NCBI GenBank assembly: GCA_028274465.1 | Contig: CM051458.1 | Span: 15,019,566 to 15,083,565, forward strand | Origin: Plantago ovata | Taxonomy: Eukaryota; Streptophyta; Magnoliopsida; Lamiales; Plantaginaceae | Length of the DNA: 64,000 nt | Direction of reading: 5' to 3' | In this document: one piece after another, positions 34,041 through 45,057 of the stretch | Layout: every line of letters starts with the position of its first letter | How positions within the stretch are numbered: position 1 is the first letter of the stretch | Position numbers and translations under genes: made by a program | The notes under the pieces: model-generated | Database searches by the model: none | The model's input: the letters and a program-made list of their open reading frames with translations, nothing else | Told to the model about the DNA's origin: nothing

Positions 34041-35307
34041 TCACGTATAAATCGTTATTGGACTTGGAGCAGGAACAACCCTCAATTCCTTTAAGAACTC
34101 TGAAATCCAGACAACTTCTTTCGATGCTTCTGATGCAGCAATGTACTCGGCTTCTGTGGATGAGTCAGCAACCGTGGCTTGCTTAGAACTCTTCCAATAG
34201 ACAGCTCCTCCGTTCAATTTGAATACGTATCCTGTCTGTGACTTAAAGTCATCAGGATCTGATTCAAATCCAGCGTCGACATACCCAGACATTTTTAATT
34301 CTGGTTCTCCACCAAACACCAAGAACATCTCTTTAGTCCGTCGAAGGTACTTAAGAATGTTCTTTACAGCAGTCCACTGTTGGTGTCGACAAGTGACACT
34401 AAGCGCATATGCCACATCGGGCCTTGTGCAATTCATTGCATACATTATAGACCCTACTGCCGAAGCATAGGGCACACGACTCATTGCATTTCTTTCTTCA
34501 TCAGTTTTAGGACCATCCTTAACTGATAAGACAATCCCATGCCTAGCTGGGAGAAAGCCTCTCTTTGAGTCGTCCATCTTATAACGCTTCAGTATTTTGT
34601 CGATGTAGGTGGACTGTGTCATTTCTAACATCCTCTTGGATCTATCTCTAAAGATCTTGATCCCTAGGATGTAGTTCGCTTTACCCAAGTCCTTCATCGA
34701 GAAGGTACTTGGTAACCAAACTTTAGTCTCTTCTAGCATAGAGACATTGTTTCCCATGATCAAAATGTCATCAACATAAATGATCATGAAAACGACTCCC
34801 TTGTCGCTGTGCCTAGCGTTGACATAGGGATCTTTCTTGCTTCTGATGAAGTCAAACGATTTGACAGCTTCATCAAAGCGGATATTCCAGCTCCTTGACG
34901 CTTGCTTTAGCCCATAGATGGATCTTTGTAACTTGCATACAACAGTTGGCCTGGTTTTACTAATAAAACCTTCCGGCTGTACCATATAGACCTCTTCCTC
35001 AAGGTTTCCATTGAGGAAGGCAGTCTTTACATCCATCTGCCAGATCTCATAATCATAGTAGGCAGCTATCGCAAGTAGAATTCGAGTGGACTTCAATTTT
35101 GCTAGCGGTGAAAAGGTTTCATCGTAATCGATGCCATACCTTTGCGTGTAGCCTTTCGCCACAAGCCTAGATTTGTGCGTTTGTACCTTGCCATCGGCAT
35201 CTGTCTTTCGTTTAAAGACCCATTTGCACCCAATAGGTCTAACCCCTTGGGGCAAGTCTACCAAGTTCCAAACTTGGTTCTGGTACATGGAGTCCATCTC
35301 CAATTCC
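34041..35307 (-). pseudogene. C1 Copia reverse transcriptase and RNase H
   Basis: An open stretch with Copia RT motifs: VRPIGCKWVFKRK, VKTAFLNGNLEEEVYMVQPE, VCKLQRSIYGLKQASRSWN, and the catalytic VVFMIIYVDDILIMGN followed by KDLGKANYILGIKI. RNase H follows: GYVDAGFESDPDDFKSQTGY and ADSSTEAEYIAASEASKE. It continues from the integrase part on the far side of Z; removing Z joins WLEA to MELEMDSMY. RT residues are intact, but RNase H is deleted after SPITIYT. The product would have acted in virus-like particles. Confidence 0.92.
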
Positions 35308-35312
35308 ATGGC

Positions 35313-36575
35313 TGATGAACGCTGTCAAGGTCAATCAAATAATATTTGTAATTTAGCCAAAGGCAATCCACAACTACAACGAAAACCGTAGTGTAGTAGT
35401 AGAATGACTCGAGTGTCGTTCTCTCAGGACTATACTAGCTTTATCAAATCTAATTAAGAATATAAAACAGCAGATAGAAAGCAATAGGGGGTTTCAAGCA
35501 GATAATGGAGATTGGTGATAGTATGGTCCTTCTTAACATAATGGGTCGATAATCATGCATTAATTCCTCGGTCTTGCATAGAGATCTTTGAATCAATCTC
35601 GTGTCCTGTTGCAAGTATTAAGCACTACGAAAATAATTTGGTCTGACTAGTCAACAACGATTGTCCTAATGTGTTCCGTAATTATTCAACACTACGAAGA
35701 TAATTGGTCTGATGGTTGACTAGTGTCCATGCGTGCATAATAATCAATACAACATACGAGAATTTTGGTTGCAACTGATCAACGAAATAAAGCAATGACA
35801 CGGACTATAATGCGCGATATAGCCATTAGCATGATTATCTTCCCTCGCTAAGAATTCACATACTACCACCAATGATAAGTTTAGCTACTCATAATAGGCA
35901 TGCAATCAATAGCAATCATAGAAGAAAACATATTGAAAGAAGAATAAAATAAGTAGATAAAAACTGTAAGATACAAAGTTACCGAAGGTTGTCAATCTCC
36001 GGATGATTGCGATCCTACGCGCTCCAATCTGCTATGAAAAAGTATCCCCTAAGCTATGGAACTCCCAGGACAGGCCCCGGGAAGTCCCTACCTAAAACTA
36101 TAGAGAGAGGTGAGAAAGTAGGCTTGGAAAGATATGATTTTCGGAGAGAAAACTGAGCACTATATATAGGCCCGAAATTACTCCGGGGCGGTTCGCCCCT
36201 GACTCCGGCGGTTCGCCCCCCAGTATTTCGCGGAATTTCCGCATTTTTCGACGCGGATTTGGATTTCTTCACCTTTTCGGACTCGGTTTATGACTTCTAG
36301 TAGCCTTCTAACCTCCAGATTCGGCCCCTAGACTCCAAATCCTATCCGGAAACCTTCAGACACTCCAAATAGGCTTCTGGAACACCAATTCCTTGTAGAC
36401 TTCAATATAATTGCCCGGTAATCTCCGAATTTCAACCAAAACCTGTAAAATAAAATCTAAAGGGAAACGTGACACTATTCTAATAAAATGTACTAAAATA
36501 TAGCTAAATTAACATAGAGGATAGCTAAAATAGGTGAAAAAGACTCGAATGAAAGTGTAAAATACACATTCATCA
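35313..36575 (-). repeat. Z 3' LTR
   Basis: 1263 bp, TGATGAACGCTGTCAAGG... to ...ACACATTCATCA on the plus strand. It includes GC-rich near-palindromes (GGGGCGGTTCGCCCC type, 36184-36222) just upstream (minus strand) of a TATA box CTATATATAG (about 36161-36170). Confidence 0.92.
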
Positions 36576-38160
36576 AACTCCCCAAACCGAACCTTTGCTT
36601 GTCCTCAAGCAACTAAGCTAGACTCTAATACAAAAACATGCAAGACACAAAAATGGAGTTTCATGCCAAATAAAATGAACTAATCTACTGAATCTACCAA
36701 ATAACATATGAACAAAAACCATATAAATCAAAGCATGAATATAGGTTGAAGAATACCTCGATTGACTTATACACATCCACATAAGCACTTATGTCAAGAC
36801 AAGATAGTCTCTCGTAACATTCTCTACCTGGACCTAGTCAGTGACGACGTAATGATGCATGCTAAGATACGAATGGTTGCCCCGTGCCTATGAAACTGAG
36901 GACTTACTGCTGTTCCACCATGTTAAGACTTTTCCTCAAAAGAGGCCGAACCAGTGCTGGCTCTCATCAAACGAAGGAGGGTTCCCTATAAAAGATAACA
37001 CTCCCCTATTCTACCCATCTCTTAAGTAAAGTCTTAAGCTATTCACCACTTCCTGAATGGCAGGACGAGGGTGGTCTAGAACAGATGATACTCAAGATAA
37101 AAAATAGAAAAACACGATTACGAACAATACGAAAATGGAAAAGACTCAACACTTTGCTAAACTGCTATTTGGCTTTCTTTTCATTGGACCCTTCTTTGCT
37201 TTTTTGGGGTCTTTTCTTTTTTTTTTTTCTTTTTTTCCGTTCCAGATTCTGTTTTTTTCTTTTTCTCTTTTTTTTTCTGGAAATTTTCTTTCTTTTTTTT
37301 TCGATTTTTTTTTCTAGCCAGCAGTAGCATAACAAAAGGAAACAAAAATGACTCACACGACTTCCCCAAACCTATTCGAAAGAATAGGTTGGAGTACAAA
37401 ATTTACGAAAAAGAAAAATGAACTCACGATACGAAAATGGAAAACAGAAACAAGTCTAATGATGGTGTAACCCCCTCCCCAAACCTATTCGGAAGAATAG
37501 GTTATAAACAAAGGATCACACAACCTCACACTACCTCCTTCCTAGGCATTTAGCAATCTCAAAGCATGGTGAAGACTTGTTGCCTCTTAGGTACATAATT
37601 ACTCGGGAAAACAACCATAAGACCCTAACATGCATCATCCTATTATAAAGGCCTTCGTGAACCGCAGTAGAGAAAACACCACTAAGTGATGTCGAGACTA
37701 CCTAGCTCAACTAAGTGCAATACATAAATGTGACAAGCCAAGCGAGAAAAACCTCAAACAATTCATAGAGATGAAGCATACGATTAATGGCATAGTTAGC
37801 TGATCTACCCAATAAAAAAGTTCAAAAAATTCGGCACTAAACTCCATATAAAACATGCAAGACTATCCTAGGAAAGCAGTAAACGTGCAAATGCAAAAAA
37901 AAAAATTCACGAGTTTATCATAACTAAGATAAGTATAGAGATAACCAGCGATAACCTCCTCCCCAAACCTGAACGTCGTCGCTCGTCCCGAACGTCGAAA
38001 GTGGATCCAAGGTGAGAGATAATGCTTGTATAAGTGACCTAAAATACTCAATCAAACTCGTGAGATAAAAATTAAAGCGGTAAAGAAAGCGATAAAATCT
38101 CCGGGTTGCCTCCCAGATAGCACCATTGTTTAAAGTCTTTGACTCGACTCCTGTCTGCGC
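36576..38160 (-). other. Z 3' untranslated region
   Basis: Non-coding. Next to the LTR is the purine tract (minus strand CGGTTTGGGGAGTT). Three further copies of GGTTTGGGGA occur at about 37364-37373, 37476-37485 and 37970-37980. The first two of these sit beside hairpins AACCTATTC/GAATAGGTT (37369-37390 and 37482-37503). A long A/G tract on the minus strand spans 37180-37320. The conserved bicolon GGCAACCCGG motif lies at about 38100-38110. Confidence 0.75.
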
Positions 38161-38890
38161 CTATCTCTTCTTTTTGCGGGTACTAGGCTTCCCCTTCATT
38201 GATCTCCTCTCCATGCCACGAACCTGTGAATAAGAAAGAATATAGGCTGCAAGACCACAATAGTGAGTAGTGAAAGAAATATCGGGTGGATCAGGTGGAT
38301 CAGGTATGGCGTGCAACACGTGTTGCTTTCCGTCCACTTCGATGGTGCAAGTTCTTTGGTCGATGTCCATCACGGAGCGTAGTTTAGTGAAGAATGGTTG
38401 CCCTAAGAGTATGACATCCCCCGTTCCAGGTGCAGACGCCGGCATAACTACAAATTGGTGTAAACAGATGCTTCACCAATCTTGACCAACACATTTTCAC
38501 AACTCCTTCGGGTCTCATAAATGATCCATCCGCCAGTCGCACAATAACCCTTTCCTCAGATAGTTTTCCAAGGTTACTCTTTTCAAACACATTCAAAGGA
38601 ATTATGTTTGAGTAGGATCCCGTGTCTAGTGTGGCACGGACGTATTCAAGCTCACCAATCCCTACCTTAACATTGAAACTTTTAGGGAGTGGTTCGGGAT
38701 CCTCTTGCTCCTCATCACTTGCGTCAGAACCAAGGTCCTTCTCTTCTTCCTCAGCCTGTAGAAGTTCTTCCTTCATGCAACTCTTGCACCTAACAACCTT
38801 TCTGATGGTGATTTCGTCAGGTACATCATCAGCTAATGTAATGGCATTCGACTTCACTGTGCTGCTAGGTAGTTTTCGGTCGATCACTCT
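38161..38890 (-). pseudogene. Z aspartic protease with basic C-terminal tail (left contig)
   Basis: Reads KVGIGELEYVRATLDTGSYS, IIPLNVFEKSNLGKL, VRLADGSFMRPEGV and DVILLGQPFFTKLRSVMDID, a retropepsin with DTGS intact and an ILLG-type C-terminal motif. It ends MERRSMKGKPSTRKKKR and a stop where RT would normally follow. An acidic linker (EEEEKDLGSDASDEEQEDPE) precedes it. Frame changes near 38430-38510 look like single-base indels. The equivalent on the right contig is 41490-42160. Confidence 0.82.
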
Positions 38891-40130
38891 TGCATCTTTT
38901 GATGGGAAAGCCTAGTGCTCTCTTCCAACTTATCAAGCCTTGCCCTAGTCTTCTCAGAATCTTCCTCATAACGTTTGAGAAAACTTTGTGTGTGATCAAC
39001 CATCTTCTGCAAGTTCTCCATCAGTAGAGCCGACCTCGACTTCGGTGGCTCTTTCGGAGCGGGATTTTCGCAGTGATCATTACCATAGTTCGCGTACTAC
39101 GGTCTTGGTTTGGTCCATAAGTTTGGTTAGCTGTGTATATCCTTGATTGTTACGGTATCCCTTCTCCAAAATCCACCTCTAGGATTCCTACCGTCTTGCC
39201 CGTAGCTAACTTCTTGAGTGCCAAAACTCCGTAGCAAAGGCTTCTTCTTCGCCTCCTCGAGCCCAGTTGCTCTCATTCGTATGCCAGCTCCGATCTACAC
39301 ATATGAGCCCCAATGTCCATAGTTCTTGCATATTCGACATACTTCGTCCGAAACAGCTGTTCCGGTGGCGCTCTTGAGGACTTGCTTCAATTCGTTGGTA
39401 AAACACATCGAATTGATCCCCATTCCCCTGTACATAGGGGTTCTTGAGTCGGTGGAGCTTAGGTCCACGTCTCCTAACCAATTCTCTTGGGTCCTTGAAC
39501 TGCGAACCCTAGCAAGCCTTTCGAAAAAGCCCAGACGGCTTCTGCGGTTTCCTCCCAAATATTGCCTCGGCATTGGAAATCCACACTTGTTGTTCTCGAA
39601 AGTTAGCCATGTAGAAGTGTTGGACTAGGTCTGAAAGTTCAAAACCATGGTGAGGGCACTTGTTCGTGAGATCTTGGAACCTCTCGAATGCGGTGTAGAT
39701 GGTCTCATCATAGTCCTGCTTGAATCCCGTGATCGGCGCTTTATCGCGGTAGTCAGAGTGTGTGGGAAGTATTTTCCATAAAAGCTGAAAAACCTTTTCC
39801 AAGGTCAAGCGAGCTGCGGGAGCGAGCTCAGCCATGACTTGGCTCTGTCGCCAAGTCCCATAGCAAAACCTTCATCCTTAACTCATCTGTTGTTATGTCA
39901 GCTCCGGGTCGTTGGAGTTGGTTGTCGAAATCATCGATATCGTTCAAGTTACCCATCACATCTTCCCTGATAAGCCATAGAACCTCGGAAGTTGTTTGGA
40001 CTGCGTGGGTTCTTGATCTCCAGATCTCGGGTTGCACGCGAAAGAACTATCGTCGGTCCCTCATACGCTCCTTGGTGGGTTGGACCCATGCCTTCATGGT
40101 CTAGCTTCTGCCATTCCGTCGTTTCCTTGA
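38891..40130 (-). pseudogene. Z Gag (left contig)
   Basis: Athila-type Gag, the same protein as 42385-43424 with more indels. Readable parts include VMGNLNDIDDFDNQLQRPGA, ITTDELRMKVLLWDL, FKQDYDETIYTAFERFQDL and KCPHHGFELSDLVQHF. A coiled coil (SFLKRYEEDSEKTRARLDKL equivalent) lies at about 38920-39000. The reading frame is broken many times, consistent with a low-quality contig end. Confidence 0.8.
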
Positions 40131-40371
40131 AAAGGAGTCGCCTTCTTTGGTGGTAGACTCTATCGATCTCAGAATTGAATCAGCAAGCGGTGTTCCTGCG
40201 AACGTGTATTCGGCATACACAATCTGAAACAGACTAGGATAGGGATTAGAACCAAACTAGGAAAGCAGAGAGAGATTAAAAAGGAAAACTAAAACTAACA
40301 GTAATAGGAATCATAAAGCTGTAAATAACTAAATAAAACAAATAAATAGAAAAAAGGAGTCTAGTCCCCGG

Positions 40372-40396
40372 CAACGGCGCCAATTTGCGAACAGTT
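40372..40396 (-). other. Z primer-binding site (left contig) and start of its 5' LTR
   Basis: The minus strand reads TTGGCGCCGTTGCCGGGGAC, complementary to the 3' end of plant tRNA-Asp, the usual Athila primer. Sequence from 40397 to 40583 then matches the start of the right LTR at 43693, with several indels, before the N gap. Confidence 0.85.
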
Positions 40397-40583
40397 GTCA
40401 CAGGTCATCAAATAATATTTGTAATTTAGCCAAAGGCAATCCACAATCTACAACGACAACCGTAGTGCAGTAGTAGAATGACTCGAGTGTCGTTCTCTCA
40501 GACTATACTAGCTTTATCAAATCTAATAGAATATAAAACAGCCGAATAGAAAGGCAATAGTGGGTTTCAAGCAGATAATGGAA

Positions 40584-40683
40584 NNNNNNNNNNNNNNNNN
40601 NNNNNNNNNNNNNNNNNNNNNNNNNNNNNNNNNNNNNNNNNNNNNNNNNNNNNNNNNNNNNNNNNNNNNNNNNNNNNNNNNNN
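40584..40683. other. Assembly gap (100 N)
   Basis: Exactly 100 N. The left contig ends at a point equal to about 43886 on the right contig. The right contig begins at a point equal to about 37374 on the left contig, so about 3.2 kb is present twice. Confidence 0.97.
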
Positions 40684-41489
40684 GTATTCGAAAGAATAGG
40701 TTGGAGTACAAAATTTACGAAAAGAAAAATAAACTCACGATACGAAAATGAAAAACAAAACAAGTCTAATGATGGTGTAACCCCCTCCCCAAACCCTATT
40801 CGGAAGAATAGGTTATAAACAAAGGATCACACAACCTCACACGACCTCCTTCCTAGGCATTTAGCAATCTCAAAGCATGGTGAAACTTGTTGCCTCTTAG
40901 GTACATAATTACTCGGGAAACAACCATAAGACCCTAACATGCATCATCCTATTATAAAGGCCTTCGTGAACCGCAGTAGAGAAAAACCACTAAGTGATGT
41001 CGAGACTACCTAGCTCAACTAAGTGCAATACATAAATGTGACAAGCCAAGCGAGAAAAACCTCAAACAAATTCATAGAGATGAAGCATACGATTAATGGC
41101 ATAGTTAGTTGATCTACCCAATAAAAAAGTTCAAAAAATTCGGCAATAAACTCCATAAAAACATGCAAGACTATCCTAGGAAAGCAGTAAACGTGCAAAT
41201 GCAAAAAAAAAAAATTCCACGAGTTTTCATAACAAGATAAGTATAGAGATAACCAGCGATAACCTCCTCCCCAAACCTGAACGTCGTCGCTCGTCCCGAA
41301 CGTCGAAAGTGGATCCAAGGTGAGAGCTAATGCTTGTATAAGTGACCTAAAATACTCAATCAAACTCGTGAGATAAAATTAAAGCGGTAAAAGAAAGCGA
41401 TAAAATCTCCGGGTTGCCTCCCGGATAGCACCATTGTTTAAAGTCTTTGACTCGACTCCTGTCTGCGCCTATCTCTTCTTTTGCGGGTA
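40684..41489 (-). other. Z 3' untranslated region, second copy across the gap
   Basis: Duplicate of about 37374-38160: it repeats the hairpin with flanking purine motif (near 40795-40812), the third purine motif (near 41262-41275) and the GGCAACCCGG motif. Differences are mainly single-base indels. Confidence 0.8.
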
Positions 41490-42160
41490 CTAGGCTTCCC
41501 CTTCATTGATCTCCTCTCCATGCCACGAACCTGTGAATAAGAAGAATATAGGCTGCAAGACCACACATAGTGAGTAGTGAAAGAATACGGGTGGATCAGG
41601 TGGATCAGGTATGGCGTGCAACACGTGTTGCTTTCCGTCCACTTCGATGGTGCAAGTTCTTTGGTCGATGTCCATCACGGAGCGTAGTTTAGTGAGAATG
41701 GTTTGCCCTAAGAGTATGACATCCCCCGTTCCAGGTGCAGACGCCGCATAACTACAAAATTGGTTAAACAGATGCTTCACCAATCTTGACAACACATTTT
41801 TCACAACTCCTTCGTGTCTCATAAATGATCCATCCGCCAGTCGCACAATAACCCTTTCCTCAGATGTTTTCCAAGGTTACTCTTTCAAACACATTCAAAG
41901 AATTATGTTTGAGTAGGATCCCGTGTCTAGTGTGGCACGGACTATCAAGCTCACCAATCCCTACCTAACATCGAAACTTTAGGGAGTGGTTCGGGATCCT
42001 CTTGCTCCTCATCACTTGCGTCAGAACCAAGGTCCTTCTCTTCTTCCTCAGCCTGTAGAAGTTCTTCCTTCATGCAACTCTGCACCTAACAACCTTTCTG
42101 ATGGTGATTTCGTCAGGTACATCACAGCTAATGTAATGGCATTCGACTTCACTGTGCTGC
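41490..42160 (-). pseudogene. Z aspartic protease (right contig)
   Basis: Duplicate of 38161-38890: MRLADGSFMRHEGVVKNVLS, GDVILLGQTILTKLRSVMDI and VDGKQHVLHAIPDPPDPP are readable. The DTGSYSN region near 41915-41930 is out of frame because of indels. Confidence 0.75.
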
Positions 42161-42384
42161 TAGGTAGTTTGCCGGTCGATCACACTCTTGCATCTTTGAT
42201 GGGCAAGCCTAGTGCTCTCTTCCAACTTATCAAGCCTTGCCCTAGTCTTCTCAGAATCTTCCTCATAACGTTTGAGAAAACTTTGTGTGTGATCACCATC
42301 TTCTGCAAGTTCTCCATCAGTAGAGCCGACTTCGACTTCGGTGGCTCTTTCGGAGCGGATTTTCGCATGGATCATTACCATAGT

Positions 42385-43424
42385 TCAGCCTACTACGGTC
42401 TTGGTTAGGTCCATAAGTTTGGTTAGCTGGTGTATATCCTTGATTGTTACGGTATCCTCTTCTCCAAAATCCACCTCGAGGATTCCTACCGTCTTGTCCG
42501 TAGCTAACTTCTTGAGTGCCAAACTCCGTAGCAAAGGCTTCTTCTTCGCCTCCTCGAGCCCAGTTGCTATCATCGTATGCCAGCTCCGATCTACACATAT
42601 GAGCCCATGCCCATAGTTCTTGCATATTCGACATACTTCGTTCGAAACAGCTGTTCCGTGGCGCTCTTGAGGACTTGCTTGCTTCAATTCGTTGGTAAAA
42701 CACTCGAATTGATCCCCATTCCCCCTGTACATAGGGGCTTCTTGAGTCGGTGGAGCTTCAGGTCCACGTCTCCTAACCATTTCTCTTGGGTCCTTGAACT
42801 GCGAACCCTTAGCAAGCCTTTCGAAAACAGCCCAGACGGCTTCTGCGGTTTCCTCCCAAATATTGCCTCGGCATTGGAAATCCACCACTTGTTGGTTCTC
42901 GAAAGTTAGTCCATTGTAGAAGTGTTGGACTAGGTCGGAAAGTTCAAAACCATGGTGAGGGCACTTGTTCGTGAGATCTTGGAACCTCTCGAATGCGGTG
43001 TAGATGGTCTCATCATAGTCCTGCTTGAATCCAGTGATCTGCGCCTTTATCGCGGTAGTCAGAGTGTGTGGGAAGTATTTTTCCATAAAAGCTGAAAAAA
43101 CCTTTCCCAAGTGTCCAGCGAGCCTGCTGGAAGAGAGCTCAGCCATGACTTGGCTCTGTCGCCAAGTCCCATAGCAAAAACCTTCATCCTTAACTCATCC
43201 GTTGTTATGTCAGCTCCGGGTCGTGGGAGTTGGTTGTCGAAATCATCGATATCGTTCAAGTACCCCATCACATCTTCCCTTGATAAGCCATAGAACTCGG
43301 AAGTTGTTGGAATGCGTGGTTCTTGATCTCCAGATCTCGGGTTGCAAGCGAAAGAACTATCGTCGGTCCCCTCATACATACCTTGGTGGGTTGAACCCAT
43401 GCCTTCAGGGTCTAGCTTCTGCAT
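42385..43424 (-). pseudogene. Z Gag (right contig, better copy)
   Basis: Athila-type Gag on the minus strand: ACNPRSGDQEPRIPTTSEFY, LSREDVMGYLNDIDDFDNQL, ITTDELRMKVFAMGLGDRAK, a shift near 43100, then FSAFMEKYFPHTLTTAIKAQ, ITGFKQDYDETIYTAFERFQ, KCPHHGFELSDLVQHFYNGL and VDFQCRGNIWEETAEAVWAV. CRICKNYGHG is a partial zinc-knuckle-like motif. In a gag-protease-only element the Gag may be the main product, packaging its own RNA. Confidence 0.88.
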
Positions 43425-43672
43425 TCCGTCGATTTCCTTGAAAAGAGTCGCCTTCTTTGGTGGTAGACTCTATCGATCTCAGCAATTGAATCAGCAAGCG
43501 GTGTTCCTGCAGAACGTGTATGCGGCATACACAATCTGAAACAGACTAGGAAAGGTGATTAGAAACAAACTAGGAAAGCAGAGAGAGATTAAAAAGGAAA
43601 ACTAAAACTAATAGAATTAGGAATCTAAAGCTGTAAATAAAAACAAATTAAATAGAAAAAAAAGGATATAGT

Positions 43673-43692
43673 CCCCGGCAACGGCGCCAATT
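43673..43692 (-). other. Z primer-binding site (right contig)
   Basis: The minus strand reads TTGGCGCCGTTGCCGGGGAC immediately before the LTR, complementary to tRNA-Asp. Confidence 0.9.
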
Positions 43693-44953
43693 TGATGAAC
43701 GTTGTCAAGGTCAATCAAATAATATTTGTAATTTAGCCAAAGGCAATCCACAACTACAACGAAAACCGTAGTGTAGTAGTAGAATGACTCGAGTGTCGTT
43801 CTCTCAGGACTATACTAGCTTTATCAAATCTAATTAAGAATATAAACAGCAGATAGAAAGCAATAGGGGGTTTCAAGCAGATAATGGAGATTGGTGATAG
43901 TATGGTCCTTCTTAACATAATGGGTCGATAATCATGCATAAATTCCTCGGTCTTGCATAGAGATCTTTGAATCAATCTTGTGTCCTGTTGCAAGTATTAA
44001 GCACTACGAAGATAATTTGGTCTGACTAGTCAACAACGATTGTCCTAATGTGTTCCGTAATTATTCAACACTACGAAGATAATTGGTCTGATGGTTGACT
44101 AGTGTCCATGCGTGCATAATAATCAATACAACATACGAGAATTTTGGTTGCAACTGATCAACGAAATAAAGCAATGACACGGAGTATAATGCGCGATATA
44201 GCCATTAGCATGATTATCTTCCCTCGCAAAGAATTCACATACTACCACCAATGATAAGTTTAGCTACTCATAATAGGCATGCAATCAATAGAAATCATAG
44301 AAGAAAACATATTGAAAGAAGAATAAAATAAGTAGATAAAAACTGTAAGATACAAAGTTATCGAAGGTTGTCAATCTCCGGATGATTGCGATCCTACGCG
44401 CTCCAATCTGCTATGAAAAAGTATCCCCTAAGCTATGGAACTCCCGGGACAGGCCCCGGGAAGTCCCTACCAATACTATAGAGAGAGGTGAGAAAGTAGG
44501 CTTGGAAAGATATGATTTTCGGAGAGAAAACTGAGCACTATATATAGGCCCGAAATTACTCCGGGGCGGTTCGCCCCCTGACTCCGGCGGTTCGCCCCCC
44601 AGTATTTCGCGGAATTTCCGCGTTTTTCGACGCGGATTTGGATTTCTTCACCTTTTCGAACTCGGTTTATGACTTCTAGTAGCCTTCTAACCTCCAGATT
44701 CGGCCCCTAGACTCCAAATCCTATCCGGAAACCTTCAGATACTCCAAATAGGCTTCTGGAACACCAATTCCTTGTAGACTTCAATATAATTGCCCGGTAA
44801 TCTCCGAATTTCAACCAAAACCTGTAAAATAAAATCTAAAGGGAAACGTGACACTATTCTAATAAAATGTACTAAAATATAGCTAAATTACATAGAGGAT
44901 AGCTAAAATAGGTGAAAAAGACTCGAATGAAAGTGTAAAATACACATTCATCA
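43693..44953 (-). repeat. Z 5' LTR
   Basis: Near-identical to 35313-36575, including the TATA box CTATATATAG (about 44538-44547) and the adjacent GGGGCGGTTCGCCCC palindromes. High similarity of the two LTRs indicates a fairly recent insertion. Confidence 0.92.
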
Positions 44954-45052
44954 AACTCCCCAAACCGAACCTTTGCTTGTCCTCAAGCAACTAAGCTAGA
45001 CTCTAATACAAAAAACATGCAAGACACAAAAATGTAAAATACACATTCATCA
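44954..45052 (-). other. Anomalous 99-bp extension at the Z 5' terminus
   Basis: Beyond the complete 5' LTR comes a copy of the internal sequence that normally precedes the 3' LTR: the purine tract and about 60 bp more (compare 36576-36655). Then come the first 20 or so bases of an LTR again, ending CATTCATCA directly at the target duplication atggc. The join shows only a 2-3 base overlap. Confidence 0.85.
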
Positions 45053-45057
45053 ATGGC

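Larger units (their letters stand above)
35313..45052 (-). mobile_element. Element Z: RT-less Athila-like (gag-protease only) LTR element, reverse
   Basis: LTRs at 35313-36575 and 43693-44953, a tRNA-Asp primer site, gag, protease and a purine tract. It is flanked by atggc at 35308-35312 and 45053-45057, a perfect duplication inside C1 pol. The left contig runs unbroken from LTR through 3.8 kb of internal sequence to the primer site (36576-40395) and contains no RT, RNase H or integrase. An N gap at 40584 duplicates about 3.2 kb. The outer 5' end carries an extra 99 bp (separate entry). It must have moved with enzymes supplied by another element. Confidence 0.88.

Noticed and set aside
37135..37400. 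Phe- or Lys-rich small proteins on both strands
   Set aside because: They are translations of the A/G-rich tract of element Z; no conserved codon pattern beyond base composition.
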